The position numbers and the translations under genes are program-made. The notes below the pieces were generated by a model. The model was not told where the DNA came from and ran no database searches. It saw only the letters and a list, made by a program, of their open reading frames with translations. 64,000 nucleotides of DNA from Dictyobacter formicarum (GTDB lineage Bacteria; Chloroflexota; Ktedonobacteria; Ktedonobacterales; Ktedonobacteraceae): assembly GCF_016587435.1 (NCBI RefSeq), contig NZ_BNJJ01000001.1:496001-560000 (forward strand), given 5' to 3'. Below, piece by piece: positions 19,280 to 29,655 of the stretch. Within the stretch, counting starts at the first letter, position 1, and every line of letters begins with the position of its first letter.

Positions 19280-20206
19280 ATGCATTTTACGTTGCCGGAT
19301 GGAACACTGATAGCGGCACTCAGTGCCTGGCCGCTTCCCCAGCCTTTAACGATTACACGCATCCCCGGGGGATTCACAGCTGACGTTTGGTACGTTGATA
19401 CCTGTCAGGAACGCTTTGTGGCAAAGTTTGCCTATGATACCCAGCAGACGTTCGAGGCTGGACTACAAGCTGCTGAGATTGTCGAACGTGCTGGTATTGC
19501 GAGTAGTGCTCCGTCACGAACAGCGACTGGGAAACAAACAATCATGGTGGAGGGCCCACCTACCCTCTACCACCCCTTAGCCTTACTCCATTTTGTGGCA
19601 GGAGAACGCCTGAATGTTAAACAGCCGGAGAGCGCATATCTCACAGGTTCTCTGCTCGGGCGCATCCACACTATTTTGCTCCGTGAACAGTTTCGTCCAC
19701 AAAGCGGGGATCGCCTCTTTGCGTATCTAAAAGAAAACACAGCAGAGGTACAAGTTCAGGCAGGCTTGTCAGCACTGATCCATCAGGCAGTTAAGGCCGT
19801 AGAAACCTTTGAAGAAAACACCCCGGTCACCTATGGCACGCTCTATGGGGATAGCTTACAGGTTCTTTATGACCAGACCACACGGCAAGTAGGCCTGATC
19901 GACTGGGGAGCAGTCGGCTGGGGGCCACTGCTCTTCGATGTCGCTCTGACTGCAGAACATTTCACTTCCAGCCAGGCTCAAACTGACTATTTCTTACAAA
20001 GCTATCTGGCAGAAGCGCCAATCAATCCGCAAGAGTTGGCAGGGTTACAATACTACCAGGCGTTACACTCTGCGCAATTAGCCAAACTTTTCGCCTGGCG
20101 CCTAGCACATCAGGCAACGCTTGGAAATCCCGATCCCCTCGCCAATGAAATGGCGCTACGAGAAAATCGGATGATGCTTGAGCAACGCCTAAAGGACATC
20201 GTCTAG
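19280..20206 (+). CDS. Aminoglycoside phosphotransferase-like kinase (APH/choline-kinase fold)
   Basis: 308-309 residues (tandem ATGs at 19277 and 19280; AAAAGGAATGC upstream). The N-lobe has IPGGFTADVWYVD and RFVAKFAYD (~30-60, the ATP-binding Lys). The C-lobe has TYGTLYGDSLQVLYD (~190) and GLIDWGAVGWGPLLFDVAL (~215, the metal-binding D of the DFG-equivalent). The usual HGDxxxxN Brenner motif is changed to YGDSLQVL: the catalytic Asp stays, but His and Asn are lost. The substrate cannot be inferred from sequence. The gene stands alone, followed by an IS5 fragment. Confidence 0.75.
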   Translation: MHFTLPDGTLIAALSAWPLPQPLTITRIPGGFTADVWYVDTCQERFVAKFAYDTQQTFEAGLQAAEIVERAGIASSAPSRTATGKQTIMVEGPPTLYHPLALLHFVAGERLNVKQPESAYLTGSLLGRIHTILLREQFRPQSGDRLFAYLKENTAEVQVQAGLSALIHQAVKAVETFEENTPVTYGTLYGDSLQVLYDQTTRQVGLIDWGAVGWGPLLFDVALTAEHFTSSQAQTDYFLQSYLAEAPINPQELAGLQYYQALHSAQLAKLFAWRLAHQATLGNPDPLANEMALRENRMMLEQRLKDIV

Positions 20207-20310
20207 AGTCTGTTATGAACTTTTGATGAATGACGAGAGGGGAGAGAAAGAGAAGCATGACGGATTGCCTCTCCTCCCCTTTCTCCAAACCTTTTGGTAT
20301 ACTTTGAGGT

Positions 20311-20440
20311 ATGAACAGAACCCCATATCTCAGCGATGTCAGTGATGAAGAATGGAGCTTTGTGGCCCCTTACTTGACCTTGATGACCGAAGAAGCGCCC
20401 CAACGGGAGCACAGCTTGCGCGAAGTCTTTAACGGCTTGC
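20311..20440 (+). pseudogene. IS5-family transposase N-terminal fragment
   Basis: The translation MNRTPYLSDVSDEEWSFVAPY followed by QREHSLREVFNGLR is the standard start of IS5/IS1182-like transposases (DUF4096 region). Similarity stops near 20440 and the frame runs into unrelated sequence just before the tricorn gene. This is an insertion remnant without catalytic residues. Confidence 0.7.
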
Positions 20441-20539
20441 GATGCTGTTTGTCGAACTCCTCAGATTTTTGCTACAATAACACATATTCTCTCACTCAGC
20501 CTCGTTTCACGGCTGGAGTACGTTCCTGAAGGAGGATTC

Positions 20540-23500
20540 ATGGGAACCACCGGCTATCTTCGCTTTCCGACCATCTATCGCGATCAACTCGTCTTTACAG
20601 CAGAGGATGACCTCTGGCGTGTCTCCATCAGCGGCGGCCGCGCCGAACGATTGACCGCTGGCGTGGCGGCGGCCACCAGGGCACGTTTTTCGCCGGATGG
20701 TCAGCAGATTGCCTTTACCGGCAGTGGCGAAGGCCCAGATGAAATCTATGTGATGCCCGCCGATGGCGGGCCGTCGCGCCGCCTGACCTATCATGCCGGG
20801 CGCTCTGAAGTGATTGGCTGGCAGCCCGACGGGGCACAGATCCTCTACGCCAGTTCGGCCGGGTTGCCCTCGCCCCGCTGGCGCATGCTCTCTGGCGTCT
20901 CTCCCCAGGGTGGTGAGCCAGTTCGGCTGCCCTATGGCATCGCCAACGCCATCGCCTTTGGCCCCGACGGTGCCGTTGTGCTGGGCCGCAATATCCGCGA
21001 GCCAGCCTTCTGGAAGCGCTATCGCGGTGGGACCGCTGGCTACCTGTGGATCGATGCGCAGGGAACAGGCGAGTTCAAGCGGCTGCTCAACCTCAACAGC
21101 AATATCGCTGCCCCGTGCTGGGTGGGTCATCGTATCTTTTTCCTTTCTGATCACGAGGGCATCAGTAACGTCTATTCCTGCCTGCCCACCGGCGAGGATC
21201 TGCGGCGCCATAGCAGCCAGGAAATGTTCTATGCTCGTAATCTCGCCACCGATGGGCATCTCTGTGTCTATCACGCGGGTGGCGATCTGTTTGTGCTCGA
21301 CCCAGCCACCAACCGCGAGGTGCGGCTGGAAGTCGATCTAGCGGGATCGCAAACGCAGCGGGCGCGCCAGTTTGTCCCTGCGGGCAAATTCATGGACTCC
21401 TATGCGCTGCATCCCAGGGGCCAGGCAGTAGCCCTCACCACGCGCGGCAAGGCCTTCAGCTTGAGCAATTGGGAAGGAGCCGTGTTCCAGCATGGGCAAA
21501 CCGATGGCCCGCGCTATCGCCTGATAGACTGGCTGGCCGATGGCAAGCGTCTGGTCGCTGTCAGCGACGCGGGCTATGAGCCGCACCTGGTTGTCTTTCG
21601 TGCCGATGGCTCATCACCTGATCGCATACTGAGCCAGCTTGATATCGGCCATGTGACCGCGCTGTGTGCCGCGCCGGTTGGCGATCAGGTGCTATTGGTA
21701 AACCATCGCAACGAACTGCTGCTGGTGGACCTGGCGGCAGAGACATTGCGCGTGCTTGACCAGAGCGACTATGGCCGCATTGAAGATAGCGACCTCGTGA
21801 ATGGTATAGCCTGGTCGCCTGATGGACGCTGGGTCGCCTATGAACAGGCTATCCGCGCGCAGCAGATCATCATTAAACTGTGTCGCCTCGAGAGTGGCGA
21901 AACCTATCAAGTGACGGACGCGGTGCGGCGCGATACCAAACCGGCGTTCGATCCTGCCGGGCGCTACCTCTATTTCTTGAGCGCGCGCGACTTTGATCCG
22001 GTGCCCGATGCGATGCACTTTGAATTCAGCTTCCCCAGGGGCGTACGCCCCTATCTGATTACGCTGCGCAAAGATCTGCGCTCGCCGTTTCAGCCGGAAT
22101 CGGCGCTGCTGCGCCCGGAAGATGAGGTGAAGCAGGCTGAGGAGAGGCAGAAAGAGCACGCAAGCCAGACACCCGCGCCTGAACGGGTGGAGATTGACCT
22201 GGAGGGCATCACCAACCGCATCGTGGCCTTCCCCGTTTCTGAGGGCCGCTACGGACAGGTTTTCGGCACCCGCGACGGCGCGCTCTTCACCTCGCTGCCA
22301 GTCGAGGGATTGCGTGCTGGTGAGATGTCCGACTTCAAACCGAAATCGAATGGCAGTCTGGAGTGGTATGACTTCGAGAAGCGCAAGCAGGAGCATATCG
22401 CCGATGAGATCGGAGATATCAGCGTCACCACCGATGGCACAATGATGCTCTGTTACTCTCATGATCGGCTGCGCGTCCTCAAGGCTGGTGAGAAGCCGCC
22501 AGAACTTTCCTCCCATGCCGCTGACAAGCCTGGCCGGGAATCAGGCTGGCTTGACCTGGAGCGCATCAAGGTTTCGATCCGCCCGGGTGCCGAGTGGCGT
22601 CAGATGTTAGGCGAGGCGTGGCGCCTGCAACGCGAGCAGTTCTGGGTGGCTGATATGGCGGGCGTGGATTGGCAGGGCGTCTATGCGCGCTATGCACCGT
22701 TGGTGGAACGGCTGACCTCACGTGGCGAACTCTCGGACCTGTTCTGGGAGATGCAGGGCGAGCTTGGCTCATCGCACGCCTATGAGTCTGGGGGCGAGTA
22801 TCGTCCCCATCCCGACTATCGCCAGGGTTTCCTGGGTGTGGACTGGCGCTTCGATGCAGACGAGGGCGTCTATCGTATCGCTCATATCCTGCGCGGCGAC
22901 CCCTGGAATCTGAAAGAGACGTCGCCGCTGCTGGCGCCAGGAGTAGATGCCAGGGTAGGCGACGCGGTGCTGGCGATCAACGGGCAGCGTCTCACGCCGG
23001 AACAGGGACCGCAGCATCTGCTGGTGAACCAGGCGGAGACAGAGGTACACATTCTCCTGCAGCCCTCCAATGGCCCGGCGCGCAGCGTGACCGTGCGCAC
23101 CCTGGCCTCGGAGTTCGGCGCGCGCTATCGTGATTGGGTAGAGGTGAACCGCCGTCTGGTACATGAGCGGACGCATGGCCGCGTGGGCTATGTGCATATC
23201 CCCGATATGTGGGCGGATGGCTACGCGGAGTTCCACCGCTATTACCTGGCCGAGTATGACTACGAGGCGCTGATCATTGATGTACGCTGGAACGGCGGCG
23301 GCGCCGTTTCCGGTTTGGTGCTGGAGAAGCTGGCGCGACCCCGGCTGGGGTACGCGTTCCAGCGCTGGTCGCCACCCGATCCGTATCTCTATCATTCCCC
23401 GCGAGGCAAGCTAATAGCAATCACCGACGAGAACGCGGGCTCCGACGGAGACATCTTCTCCCATGCCTTCAAAATGATGGGACTAGGACCGCTGATCGGC

Positions 23501-23788
23501 AAGCGTACCTGGGGCGGCGTCATTGGCATCTCCCCCTATATGCCGCTGGCCGATGGGACCATCACGACCCAGCCAGAGTTTAGTTTTTGGTTCAAGGATG
23601 TGGGCTGGGGCGTGGAGAATTATGGCACCGATCCAACGATTGACGTCGACTACACGCCACAGGATTACGCGCGTGGCTTTGATCCACAGCTTGAGCGCGG
23701 CATCGCTGAGGCGCTGCGTCTGATAGAGGAGTATCCTGCCGCGACGCCGACGCCAGAACAGCACCCCTATCGAGGCTACCCCAAGTAG
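20540..23788 (+). CDS. Tricorn-type protease (S41 family)
   Basis: 1,082 residues; start fixed by GAAGGAGGATTC before the ATG. Tricorn degrades peptides released by the proteasome or other ATP-dependent proteases in the cytoplasm. The N-terminal half (~1-650) is a beta-propeller with repeated FSPDGQQIAF and WSPDGRWVAY-type blades. A C1/PDZ/C2 core follows. The predicted catalytic residues are His746 (in LGSSHAYESGG) and Ser968-Asp969 (in ENAGSDGDIF), close to positions 746, 965 and 966 of archaeal tricorn. GPLIGKRTWGGVIG follows. The length is full. The stop codon TAG abuts the stand-alone omega-RNA scaffold. Confidence 0.93.
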   Translation: MGTTGYLRFPTIYRDQLVFTAEDDLWRVSISGGRAERLTAGVAAATRARFSPDGQQIAFTGSGEGPDEIYVMPADGGPSRRLTYHAGRSEVIGWQPDGAQILYASSAGLPSPRWRMLSGVSPQGGEPVRLPYGIANAIAFGPDGAVVLGRNIREPAFWKRYRGGTAGYLWIDAQGTGEFKRLLNLNSNIAAPCWVGHRIFFLSDHEGISNVYSCLPTGEDLRRHSSQEMFYARNLATDGHLCVYHAGGDLFVLDPATNREVRLEVDLAGSQTQRARQFVPAGKFMDSYALHPRGQAVALTTRGKAFSLSNWEGAVFQHGQTDGPRYRLIDWLADGKRLVAVSDAGYEPHLVVFRADGSSPDRILSQLDIGHVTALCAAPVGDQVLLVNHRNELLLVDLAAETLRVLDQSDYGRIEDSDLVNGIAWSPDGRWVAYEQAIRAQQIIIKLCRLESGETYQVTDAVRRDTKPAFDPAGRYLYFLSARDFDPVPDAMHFEFSFPRGVRPYLITLRKDLRSPFQPESALLRPEDEVKQAEERQKEHASQTPAPERVEIDLEGITNRIVAFPVSEGRYGQVFGTRDGALFTSLPVEGLRAGEMSDFKPKSNGSLEWYDFEKRKQEHIADEIGDISVTTDGTMMLCYSHDRLRVLKAGEKPPELSSHAADKPGRESGWLDLERIKVSIRPGAEWRQMLGEAWRLQREQFWVADMAGVDWQGVYARYAPLVERLTSRGELSDLFWEMQGELGSSHAYESGGEYRPHPDYRQGFLGVDWRFDADEGVYRIAHILRGDPWNLKETSPLLAPGVDARVGDAVLAINGQRLTPEQGPQHLLVNQAETEVHILLQPSNGPARSVTVRTLASEFGARYRDWVEVNRRLVHERTHGRVGYVHIPDMWADGYAEFHRYYLAEYDYEALIIDVRWNGGGAVSGLVLEKLARPRLGYAFQRWSPPDPYLYHSPRGKLIAITDENAGSDGDIFSHAFKMMGLGPLIGKRTWGGVIGISPYMPLADGTITTQPEFSFWFKDVGWGVENYGTDPTIDVDYTPQDYARGFDPQLERGIAEALRLIEEYPAATPTPEQHPYRGYPK

Positions 23789-23974
23789 TCAGGAACCTCA
23801 CGCCTGAAGGCGGAGGCTTACCAAAACAAGCCTGATCCTGACCAGTCTTAGTCTTGAAAAACAGGCTCCGTTCGGAAGGAAATAGGTACGGCGGGGTGCA
23901 TGCCAACTCCGCCCTCTACGGTTCACCGTTAAACAGGCGTACGAGGTGAAGCCAGTGCGGTGAACGTCAAACCC
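23789..23974 (+). ncRNA. Stand-alone omega-RNA (IscB-type guide RNA scaffold), no adjacent IscB
   Basis: Starting directly after the tricorn stop (TAG then TCAGGAACC), ~185 bp match in order the leader upstream of the IscB gene at 60 kb: TCAGGAACC, a small GC hairpin, a pyrimidine/purine block around CTTGAAAAACAGGCTCCGTTC (the IscB copy has TTTGAAACAGAACCTACGTTC), CGGAA.GAAAT.AGGTAC, GGGTGCAT.GCCA, CTCTACGGTT and GGTGAAGCCAGTGC. In IscB systems the guide is the ~16 nt 5' of the scaffold, here the 3' end of the tricorn gene. The scaffold is cut at 23975 by the ISAs1 left end, and no IscB frame follows the ISAs1 right end. Confidence 0.75.
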
Positions 23975-25029
23975 CAGGGCTTTTTGAAAGTCGAGGGAGG
24001 TGAAAAAAAGATCGATCCTTGCTATACTGATTGAGCTTAAACATGACAGCCAGAAAGCGGGAACGATCATATGGACTATACCACATTGATGGCTCAGGTG
24101 GAATGTATGCCGGAGTTGAAAGACATCGATGCCCACAGTCTGTACGCGACCTTTGAACAGATCCAGGATGGACGAGGCAAACGAGGGATTCGCTATCCCC
24201 TCGCCCTCCTCTTGAGCTTGATTGTGCTGGCAAAACTGGCAGGCATGGATACTATGAATGGCGTGGTGGAATGGGTTCGTCATCGCGGGGCTTGGCTTGA
24301 TACGCTCTTTGGTACCAGCTATCGGCGGTGGCCGTGCTTTTCCACCAATGTCTATGCGCTTGGCAAACTGGATCCCCAGGAGGCAAGCTTCTTGCTTTCC
24401 TCGGCCCTGCTGCGTCTGCAAGCCGAGTCGCATGCACAACAGGGCACCTACCAGCGGGGAAGGCAACGCGATGAACGGTTGCATGAACATGTTGCCTTTG
24501 ATGGCAAAGCCTTGCGGGGAACCTATGGGCACCAGGATCCAGAGCAAGCAAGCGTTCACCTCTGTGCGTTCTATGAGGTGAAGACGGGGGTCGTGTTGGC
24601 CCAACGAAATGAGAGAGAGAAAGAAAACGAGATCAGTGCGCTCAAAGAGATGCTCACCCCGGACCTGATCAAAGGGCGGATTCTCAGTGCCGATGCGATG
24701 CATACCCAACGGTTTTTTTGTCAGCAGGTCACGCTGGGAGGAGGCCATTACGTGCTCATAGCCAAAGACAATCAGCCGACCTTGTGGGAAGATCTCAAGC
24801 TCTTCTTTGGGGATCATGCCCCCGATGTGCGATGGCAAAGCCACCGGGATGTGAGCAATGGGCATGGTCGTTTGGATATTCGTGTCACCACCTGCAGCCC
24901 TGATCTGCGTGACTATCTGGCCCAGGATTGGTGCGGTATTGAGCAGGTCTTTTGTCTTGAACGGACCAGTATCCAAAAAGGGAAACCGACAAGCAGAGAA
25001 GTGCACTATGGGATCACGAGTCTCTCCCC

Positions 25030-26472
25030 CATACGCATTAAGTTAAGCATAGTTCCCAATCGAGTCCCTCCAACAGAAGTTGGGCGGTGCTGGGATGGCT
25101 TCGGCGTCTTTGAATGCGACAGCCCGATTTCATCCCACGCACAATTGAATGCAAGGCCTGTTCTACCTTCCCTTCATATAAGGCAACCATGATACGGTTC
25201 GCTTCTCTACGAACGACCGCGGCTGCTTGAACCAAACTGCGCCAGGGATCATGCCAACAGCCTTCATGGATGAGCCATTGCTGGATCACCATAGCAGCCA
25301 GTTTCGCGTAGAGCTCGCAGAGAATGCGCCAGCGTTTCTTCGTGCGCCATTTGTCAATCTGACCATGTTTTTCCACAAACGGAAGAGCCGCTCGATTTGC
25401 CACCGCAGCCGAAGGAGCACCAAGGCTTCCGGCAAGCTGAGTCGAGCATGCGGCACATTGCTGACCACGATGGTCCAGCCTGCCAAATACAGCAGTTCCT
25501 CGGATGGCCTGGTGCTATGATCCTGGGCTCGCTCTCGAATGTGCTTGCGGCGCTGCTCAGCAACCTTCTCAGAAACCCGGATCATGATCAGTCGCACTGG
25601 GAGCCTTACCTGTTTGCCCAGGAGCACGCCCATCCCTTTGGCTTCTCCATCCCGCTGCGGTAACACTCCTCGCAGTTCGATCTGATGCCCAGATCTGGTA
25701 AAGAGGCCTGTCCCATATTGCCACCGCATCACAAAAAAGCGTTTGCTGCCCTCTGTGCGGTGAGCTAAGCCAGTTAAACGTCCCAAACTGAAAAAACCGA
25801 GGTCGGCTAGGTAGAGTCCACCATCAGGCAGCGTATCTGTGTTGAACGGACTCTTGGTATCAGTCTGTCGTCCATCCGTCAGCCGTGGCCCTTCCAACTT
25901 GCCACCCAGCACATCCCAACGCACGAACAACTTGACTGCAGCGGCATTGACCTGCTCCCCGTTTCCCCATCCTTGCCAGATTGAGGCTAACTCTGCGGGC
26001 AAGAGGATCGAAGAACTATCCTCGACGATGACGGCACGAAACCGGCGTAAGAGAGCCACATCGACTGCCTCTGCTTGTATCTGCACCTGCGTGAGCCGCT
26101 CGAGCACCTGTTGCAGAAAGGTGGCTGCCGCTTGAGTAAAGCGCTGGCTGAATCCCGAGGCCGTGACGTTGACCTCGCGGCGCGAGAGCAGTTGGACAAA
26201 ACCTTCCACACGCTCATCAGGTCGCTGTAACCATCCTAGAATCAGTGCTTGCGCAAAATCGGCTCCGCTGATCACTCGCTCGCGTTCAATACATCCGGTC
26301 TCTCTCGCTAAACGCCCGGCTTCCTCTTCCAAGATCTGCTTTAACGCCTCAGCCTGCTGTGATACACTCATCGCTGTGAACTCCTTCTTCATCAGGAAAA
26401 TCGGTTTGATGTTTGTTTTCATGATGTCAGATGGAGTCTTTTTTGGCCATCTTTCTTAACTTAATGCGTATG
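25030..26472. mobile_element. IS4-like element inside the ISAs1 transposase, with 20-bp target duplication
   Basis: Ends carry the inverted repeat CATACGCATTAAGTTAAG (25030-25047; complement 26455-26472). Both flanks are GGGATCACGAGTCTCTCCCC (25010-25029 and 26473-26492), an exact 20-bp direct repeat that occurs once in the reconstructed ISAs1 reading frame. IS4-group duplications are usually 4-13 bp, so 20 bp is long. Confidence 0.85.
25038..26371 (-). pseudogene. IS4-family transposase with frameshift
   Basis: Start at ATG 26371 is favoured by GAAGGAGTTCACAGCG upstream. DDE features in order: AVIVEDSSSILLP (first Asp, ~100), GGLYLADLGFFSLG (second Asp), and LRLRWQIERLFRLWK (the YREK-like C1 region with Glu). 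The frame is lost at a run of five A near 25368-25372; the continuation HGQIDKWRTKKRWRILCELYAK is in the next frame and ends at 25038. A single-base loss is likeliest. Ribosomal slippage at the A-run cannot be excluded. Confidence 0.75.
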
Positions 26473-27036
26473 GGGATCACGAGTCTCTCCCCCACCCAAG
26501 CGGATGCTGCGCGCATTGGAGCCTTGCACAGAGCCCACTGGGCCATTGAGGCTCCATCGACGCCGAGATGTCACCTTGAAAGAAGATGCATCACAGATCC
26601 GAACCAAGCATGCTCCTGCAATGCTCGCGGTGCTTCACAACACCATGCTGGCGTGTATAGATTTTCTGGGAGTCAAAAATGTGGCTTCGCAACGGCGCTT
26701 TTACGACGCCCATCCATGGGAGGCTGCACGCTTGCTTTTTCAAGGGTTCTGACTTTCAAAAAGCCCTGACCTACATAGACTTAAAGGTGGACAGTCGCGC
26801 CTTTTGAAGCGTACAATAGGTGTAACGGTCTGTCCACTCGCTTTTGAGTGAGTGGCTCGGGTGTGTTATCTCTCCTGAAAGCAGCGGACAACAATGGACT
26901 CGTGAAGGGAAGGTTTGTTGCTCTGGATGGGAACGTCACATCCAACGTGTGATTGTGAAAATCAGGAAACACTTGAAATCCACTCTGATAAAATAGATAT
27001 CTCTTCACCAGGGATGGTAGTAGAAAGCGAAACTGA

Positions 27037-27237
27037 ATGCCAGATGGACGCACCCGCCAAGATATACGTTCGGGAATCGAAGTGTCAATCGTCCTCAAGC
27101 AAGACCAGCGAACGGGAAAACTGACCCGAGGAATCGTCAAGGATATTTTGACCAACTCCGCTTCTCACCCACATGGGATCAAGGTACGGCTTGTCGATGG
27201 ACAGGTAGGGCGCGTCCAGAAAATCGAGGAGAATTAA
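27037..27237 (+). CDS. ywbE: YwbE family protein
   Basis: 66 residues matching the small YwbE/DUF2196 family: [20 protein letters not shown], then [20 protein letters not shown] and [10 protein letters not shown]. The function is unknown in the family. It is predicted to be a small beta-barrel, possibly RNA-binding. It starts at ATG 27037 with only a weak upstream purine stretch. The SDR gene starts 8-32 bp after its stop, so the two are probably co-transcribed. Confidence 0.85.
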   Translation: MPDGRTRQDIRSGIEVSIVLKQDQRTGKLTRGIVKDILTNSASHPHGIKVRLVDGQVGRVQKIEEN

Positions 27238-27269
27238 ACAGTAGAATGGCACACGAGGAAGAGAGACAC

Positions 27270-28028
27270 ATGAATGGAACGGGTCGCATCGCTCTCGTGA
27301 CTGGTGCTGGAACTGGTATTGGCAAACGAACGGCATTACTGCTCTTAGAAGCTGGGTATTCCGTCGTGCTAGCAGGCCGCCGAGTCGAACCCTTGGAGCA
27401 GACGGTTCAGGAAGCTGGTGTGCCGAAGTCGCGCACGCTGGTGATGTCTATAAACGTGAGCGACCCTGAAGCTGTGTCGGCGTTATTCGCAGCAACGCAG
27501 GACACATTCGGACGGCTGGATGTTTTATTCAATAATGCAGGCGTGGGTGCGCCCTCCGTCCCGCTCGAAGATCTGAGGTATGAGCAGTGGCGTCGTGTGC
27601 TGGATACTTGCGTGACGGGAACATTTCTTTGCACGCAGCATGCCTTCAGGATGATGAAGCAGCAAAATCCGCACGGCGGACGTATCATCAATAATGGGTC
27701 GATTTCCGCGCATACCCCCCGACCCAATTCCGCCCCGTATACGGCGGCAAAACATGCGATCACCGGCCTCACCAAATCAACGGCGTTGGATGGTCGCCCA
27801 TTTGACATCACCTGTGGGCAGATTGACATCGGGAACGCGGCAACTGAGATGACAGCCGGCATGGAAGATGGGGTGCTCCAAGCCAATGGCACAGTTGCTG
27901 TCGAACCAACGATGAATGCCGATCATGTTGCGCGGGCGGTGCTCTATATGGCGAGCCTGCCACTCGATGTCAATGTCCCGTTTGTCACCGTGATGGCAAC
28001 CAGAATGCCTTTCATAGGTCGCGGGTAA
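27270..28028 (+). CDS. Short-chain dehydrogenase/reductase (SDR)
   Basis: About 252 residues from ATG 27270 (preceded by GAGGAAGAGAGACAC; an alternative ATG at 27246 adds 8 residues). The Rossmann NAD(P) motif TGAGTGIG is at ~10, NNAG at ~85, and the catalytic Ser-Tyr-Lys series in [23 protein letters not shown] (~133-157). Classical SDR length. An NADPH-type preference is possible from AGRR after the second strand. The substrate is unknown. It follows ywbE closely on the same strand. Confidence 0.88.
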   Translation: MNGTGRIALVTGAGTGIGKRTALLLLEAGYSVVLAGRRVEPLEQTVQEAGVPKSRTLVMSINVSDPEAVSALFAATQDTFGRLDVLFNNAGVGAPSVPLEDLRYEQWRRVLDTCVTGTFLCTQHAFRMMKQQNPHGGRIINNGSISAHTPRPNSAPYTAAKHAITGLTKSTALDGRPFDITCGQIDIGNAATEMTAGMEDGVLQANGTVAVEPTMNADHVARAVLYMASLPLDVNVPFVTVMATRMPFIGRG

Positions 28029-28350
28029 GGCTATGTGGTTTTGTTGCAAGGAGGAGGGCGATCTGGTAGAGTGAGCGATGTGAAAACTTCATGAGCGAGG
28101 AAGGCACTGTAACTTAACCCATGGTGTTGCAGAGGGAAGCATAATATGAACTGAAAGTCACTAGTGCGCTTTTACACAGAGAGAGGCGAGAAAGCCCCGT
28201 CCATGAATGGCGGGGCTTTCTCGCCTCTTCTGTGATATGGGGGAAATGGCAGCAGGAACCATCGTTCTGGAACTTGCGTTCTTGCTCTCTTTCTGGTAGA
28301 ATAGCGGTTAGTCCGTCGAGCGCAGGTGTGCAACCAGAGAAGGAGTGAGG

Positions 28351-28951
28351 ATGCCGAAGAAACGCCAGGGATCACAAAAGCAGCACAAGGAGCAACGACG
28401 ACGGCCGGCGACACCCACCTTCCTGCTCGAATTGCCACTGGTCGTCGATGCCGGGCAAGCCGCCCGCTTGCGTGCTCACCTGGAAGCGGCCCGGCAACTC
28501 TACAATGCCATCCTCTCCGAGGGACAGAAGCGTCTGCGACGCCTGAGGACAGACCCGGCGTGGCAGCAAGCTCGTGCCCTGCCTCGTTCCCACAAGAGCG
28601 AGCGAGCCGCCGCCTTCTTCGCCTTGCGCAAGGCGCATGGTTTCAGCGAGGCCGCCTTGCATGAAGCCGTCAAAGGGCTGCGCGTGGGCTGGATTGCCAA
28701 GCATATCGAGGCAGTGCTGGCCCAAACCCTGGCCACCCGCGCCTACCGCGCCCTCAATCGTGTCTGCCTGGGTCAGGCCAGGCGGGTGCGCTTCAAGAGC
28801 CGAGGTCGTGGTTTCTCCAGTATCGAGAACAAACGCAACGATACCGGTCTGCGCTTTGTCCTGCAGCCGCCCGATGAGGGCAACGCCGGCTCTCTGCTCT
28901 GGAACGGAGACCAACTTCCTGCCCGCATCGATTGGCAGGATGAGGTGGTGG
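28351..28951 (+). pseudogene. tnpB: TnpB RNA-guided nuclease, N-terminal half
   Basis: Start at ATG 28351 after AGAAGGAGTGAGG. The ~200 residues are nearly identical to the N-terminal part of the intact TnpB at 58240-56645 (MPKKRQGSQKQHKEQRRRP through ARIDWQDEV). They cover the wedge/recognition part and lack all RuvC motifs. The frame is broken at the GGTGG duplication by the element at 28952. Confidence 0.9.
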
Positions 28952-29076
28952 TGGTAAATGACATCCGAAGTGAGCAGGTTTTGCCCTCCGACATTAGCAC
29001 TTGCCCTCCCATATGAGCACTGGCACAAAACTACTTGGGCAAACCGCTCCCCATCAGGTATACTGTTTCTCAAACG

Positions 29077-29655
29077 GTGCGACACGAAAGCTGCTTGTGA
29101 TGAGTGAAGTGTGAACTTTCAACTCAGTATCCAGAGTTGTCCCCAATTCCTCTCTGCGTTGTCAGTAATGATGAGGTGGAAAGCGAGGAATAATGTCTAA
29201 GGAAGCGTCTAGCCGAAAGAGGCAACCGGGCTAGGGGAAAACTGGAAGGATGAACGCAAGTGAACCTTTGATGAGGCTGCGTGATGAACAGGTCATTGGA
29301 ACGGCTCTAACGATGATGAGTGGAAGGTATGTGATCAAAGTCCCGTTTAACCTTTGATGAGGATACCACCTTCCCGCAGTAAAGAAGGCATCCTCCCCAG
29401 TTGGATCTCATCCATGCAGAACGTGGAAACCCCAATGAGGTCTGATGGCCGATACCACCAGTAAGCCAACCGCAAGGAACGCCGAACTCCTTAGTGGGAA
29501 CAAGAAGGATCAAAAAGCGAAGGCTATCAGCCGAAAGGCAACAGGAAGACATAACTGGATAGATAGGGCAATACCCACACCGAAAGGTGGCTGACGTGAT
29601 CCTGGTGCATCACCCAAAGATCGATGTGAAAATTACTTGTCAAGGGAAAAGTTAG
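29077..29655 (+). ncRNA. Group II intron 5' ribozyme domains
   Basis: The ~580-nt segment before the reverse-transcriptase start has no supported protein and fits domains I-III. It begins with the 5' splice consensus GTGCG. Exon-binding sites were not mapped. Confidence 0.65.

Larger units (their letters stand above)
24071..26752 (+). pseudogene. ISAs1-family transposase, interrupted and frameshifted
   Basis: Residues from ATG 24071 show the family's N-terminal associated domain (IRYPLALLLSLIVLAKLAG) and DDE region (HVAFDGKALRGTYG; ISALKEMLTPDLIKGRILSADAMH). The frame is cut at HYGITSLSP (25029) by the inserted element and resumes at 26473 with TQADAARIGALHRAHWAIE. A second break, a 1-nt frameshift near 26545, precedes RRRDVTLKEDASQIRTKHAP. 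The native stop (26750-26752) abuts the right inverted repeat. Two independent lesions make it inactive. Confidence 0.85.
23975..26768. mobile_element. ISAs1-family element, disrupted by an IS4-like insertion
   Basis: Bounded by 18-bp inverted repeats CAGGGCTTTTTGAAAGTC at 23975-23992 and its complement at 26751-26768. Removing the inner element (25030-26472 plus one target copy) leaves a ~1.3-kb unit, normal for the family. Flanking 8-10 bp do not match, so no target duplication is visible. It landed at the end of the omega-RNA scaffold. Confidence 0.85.

Noticed and set aside
23798..25006. 402-codon minus-strand frame
   Set aside because: Antisense to the ISAs1 transposase and the omega-RNA scaffold; no recognisable motif.
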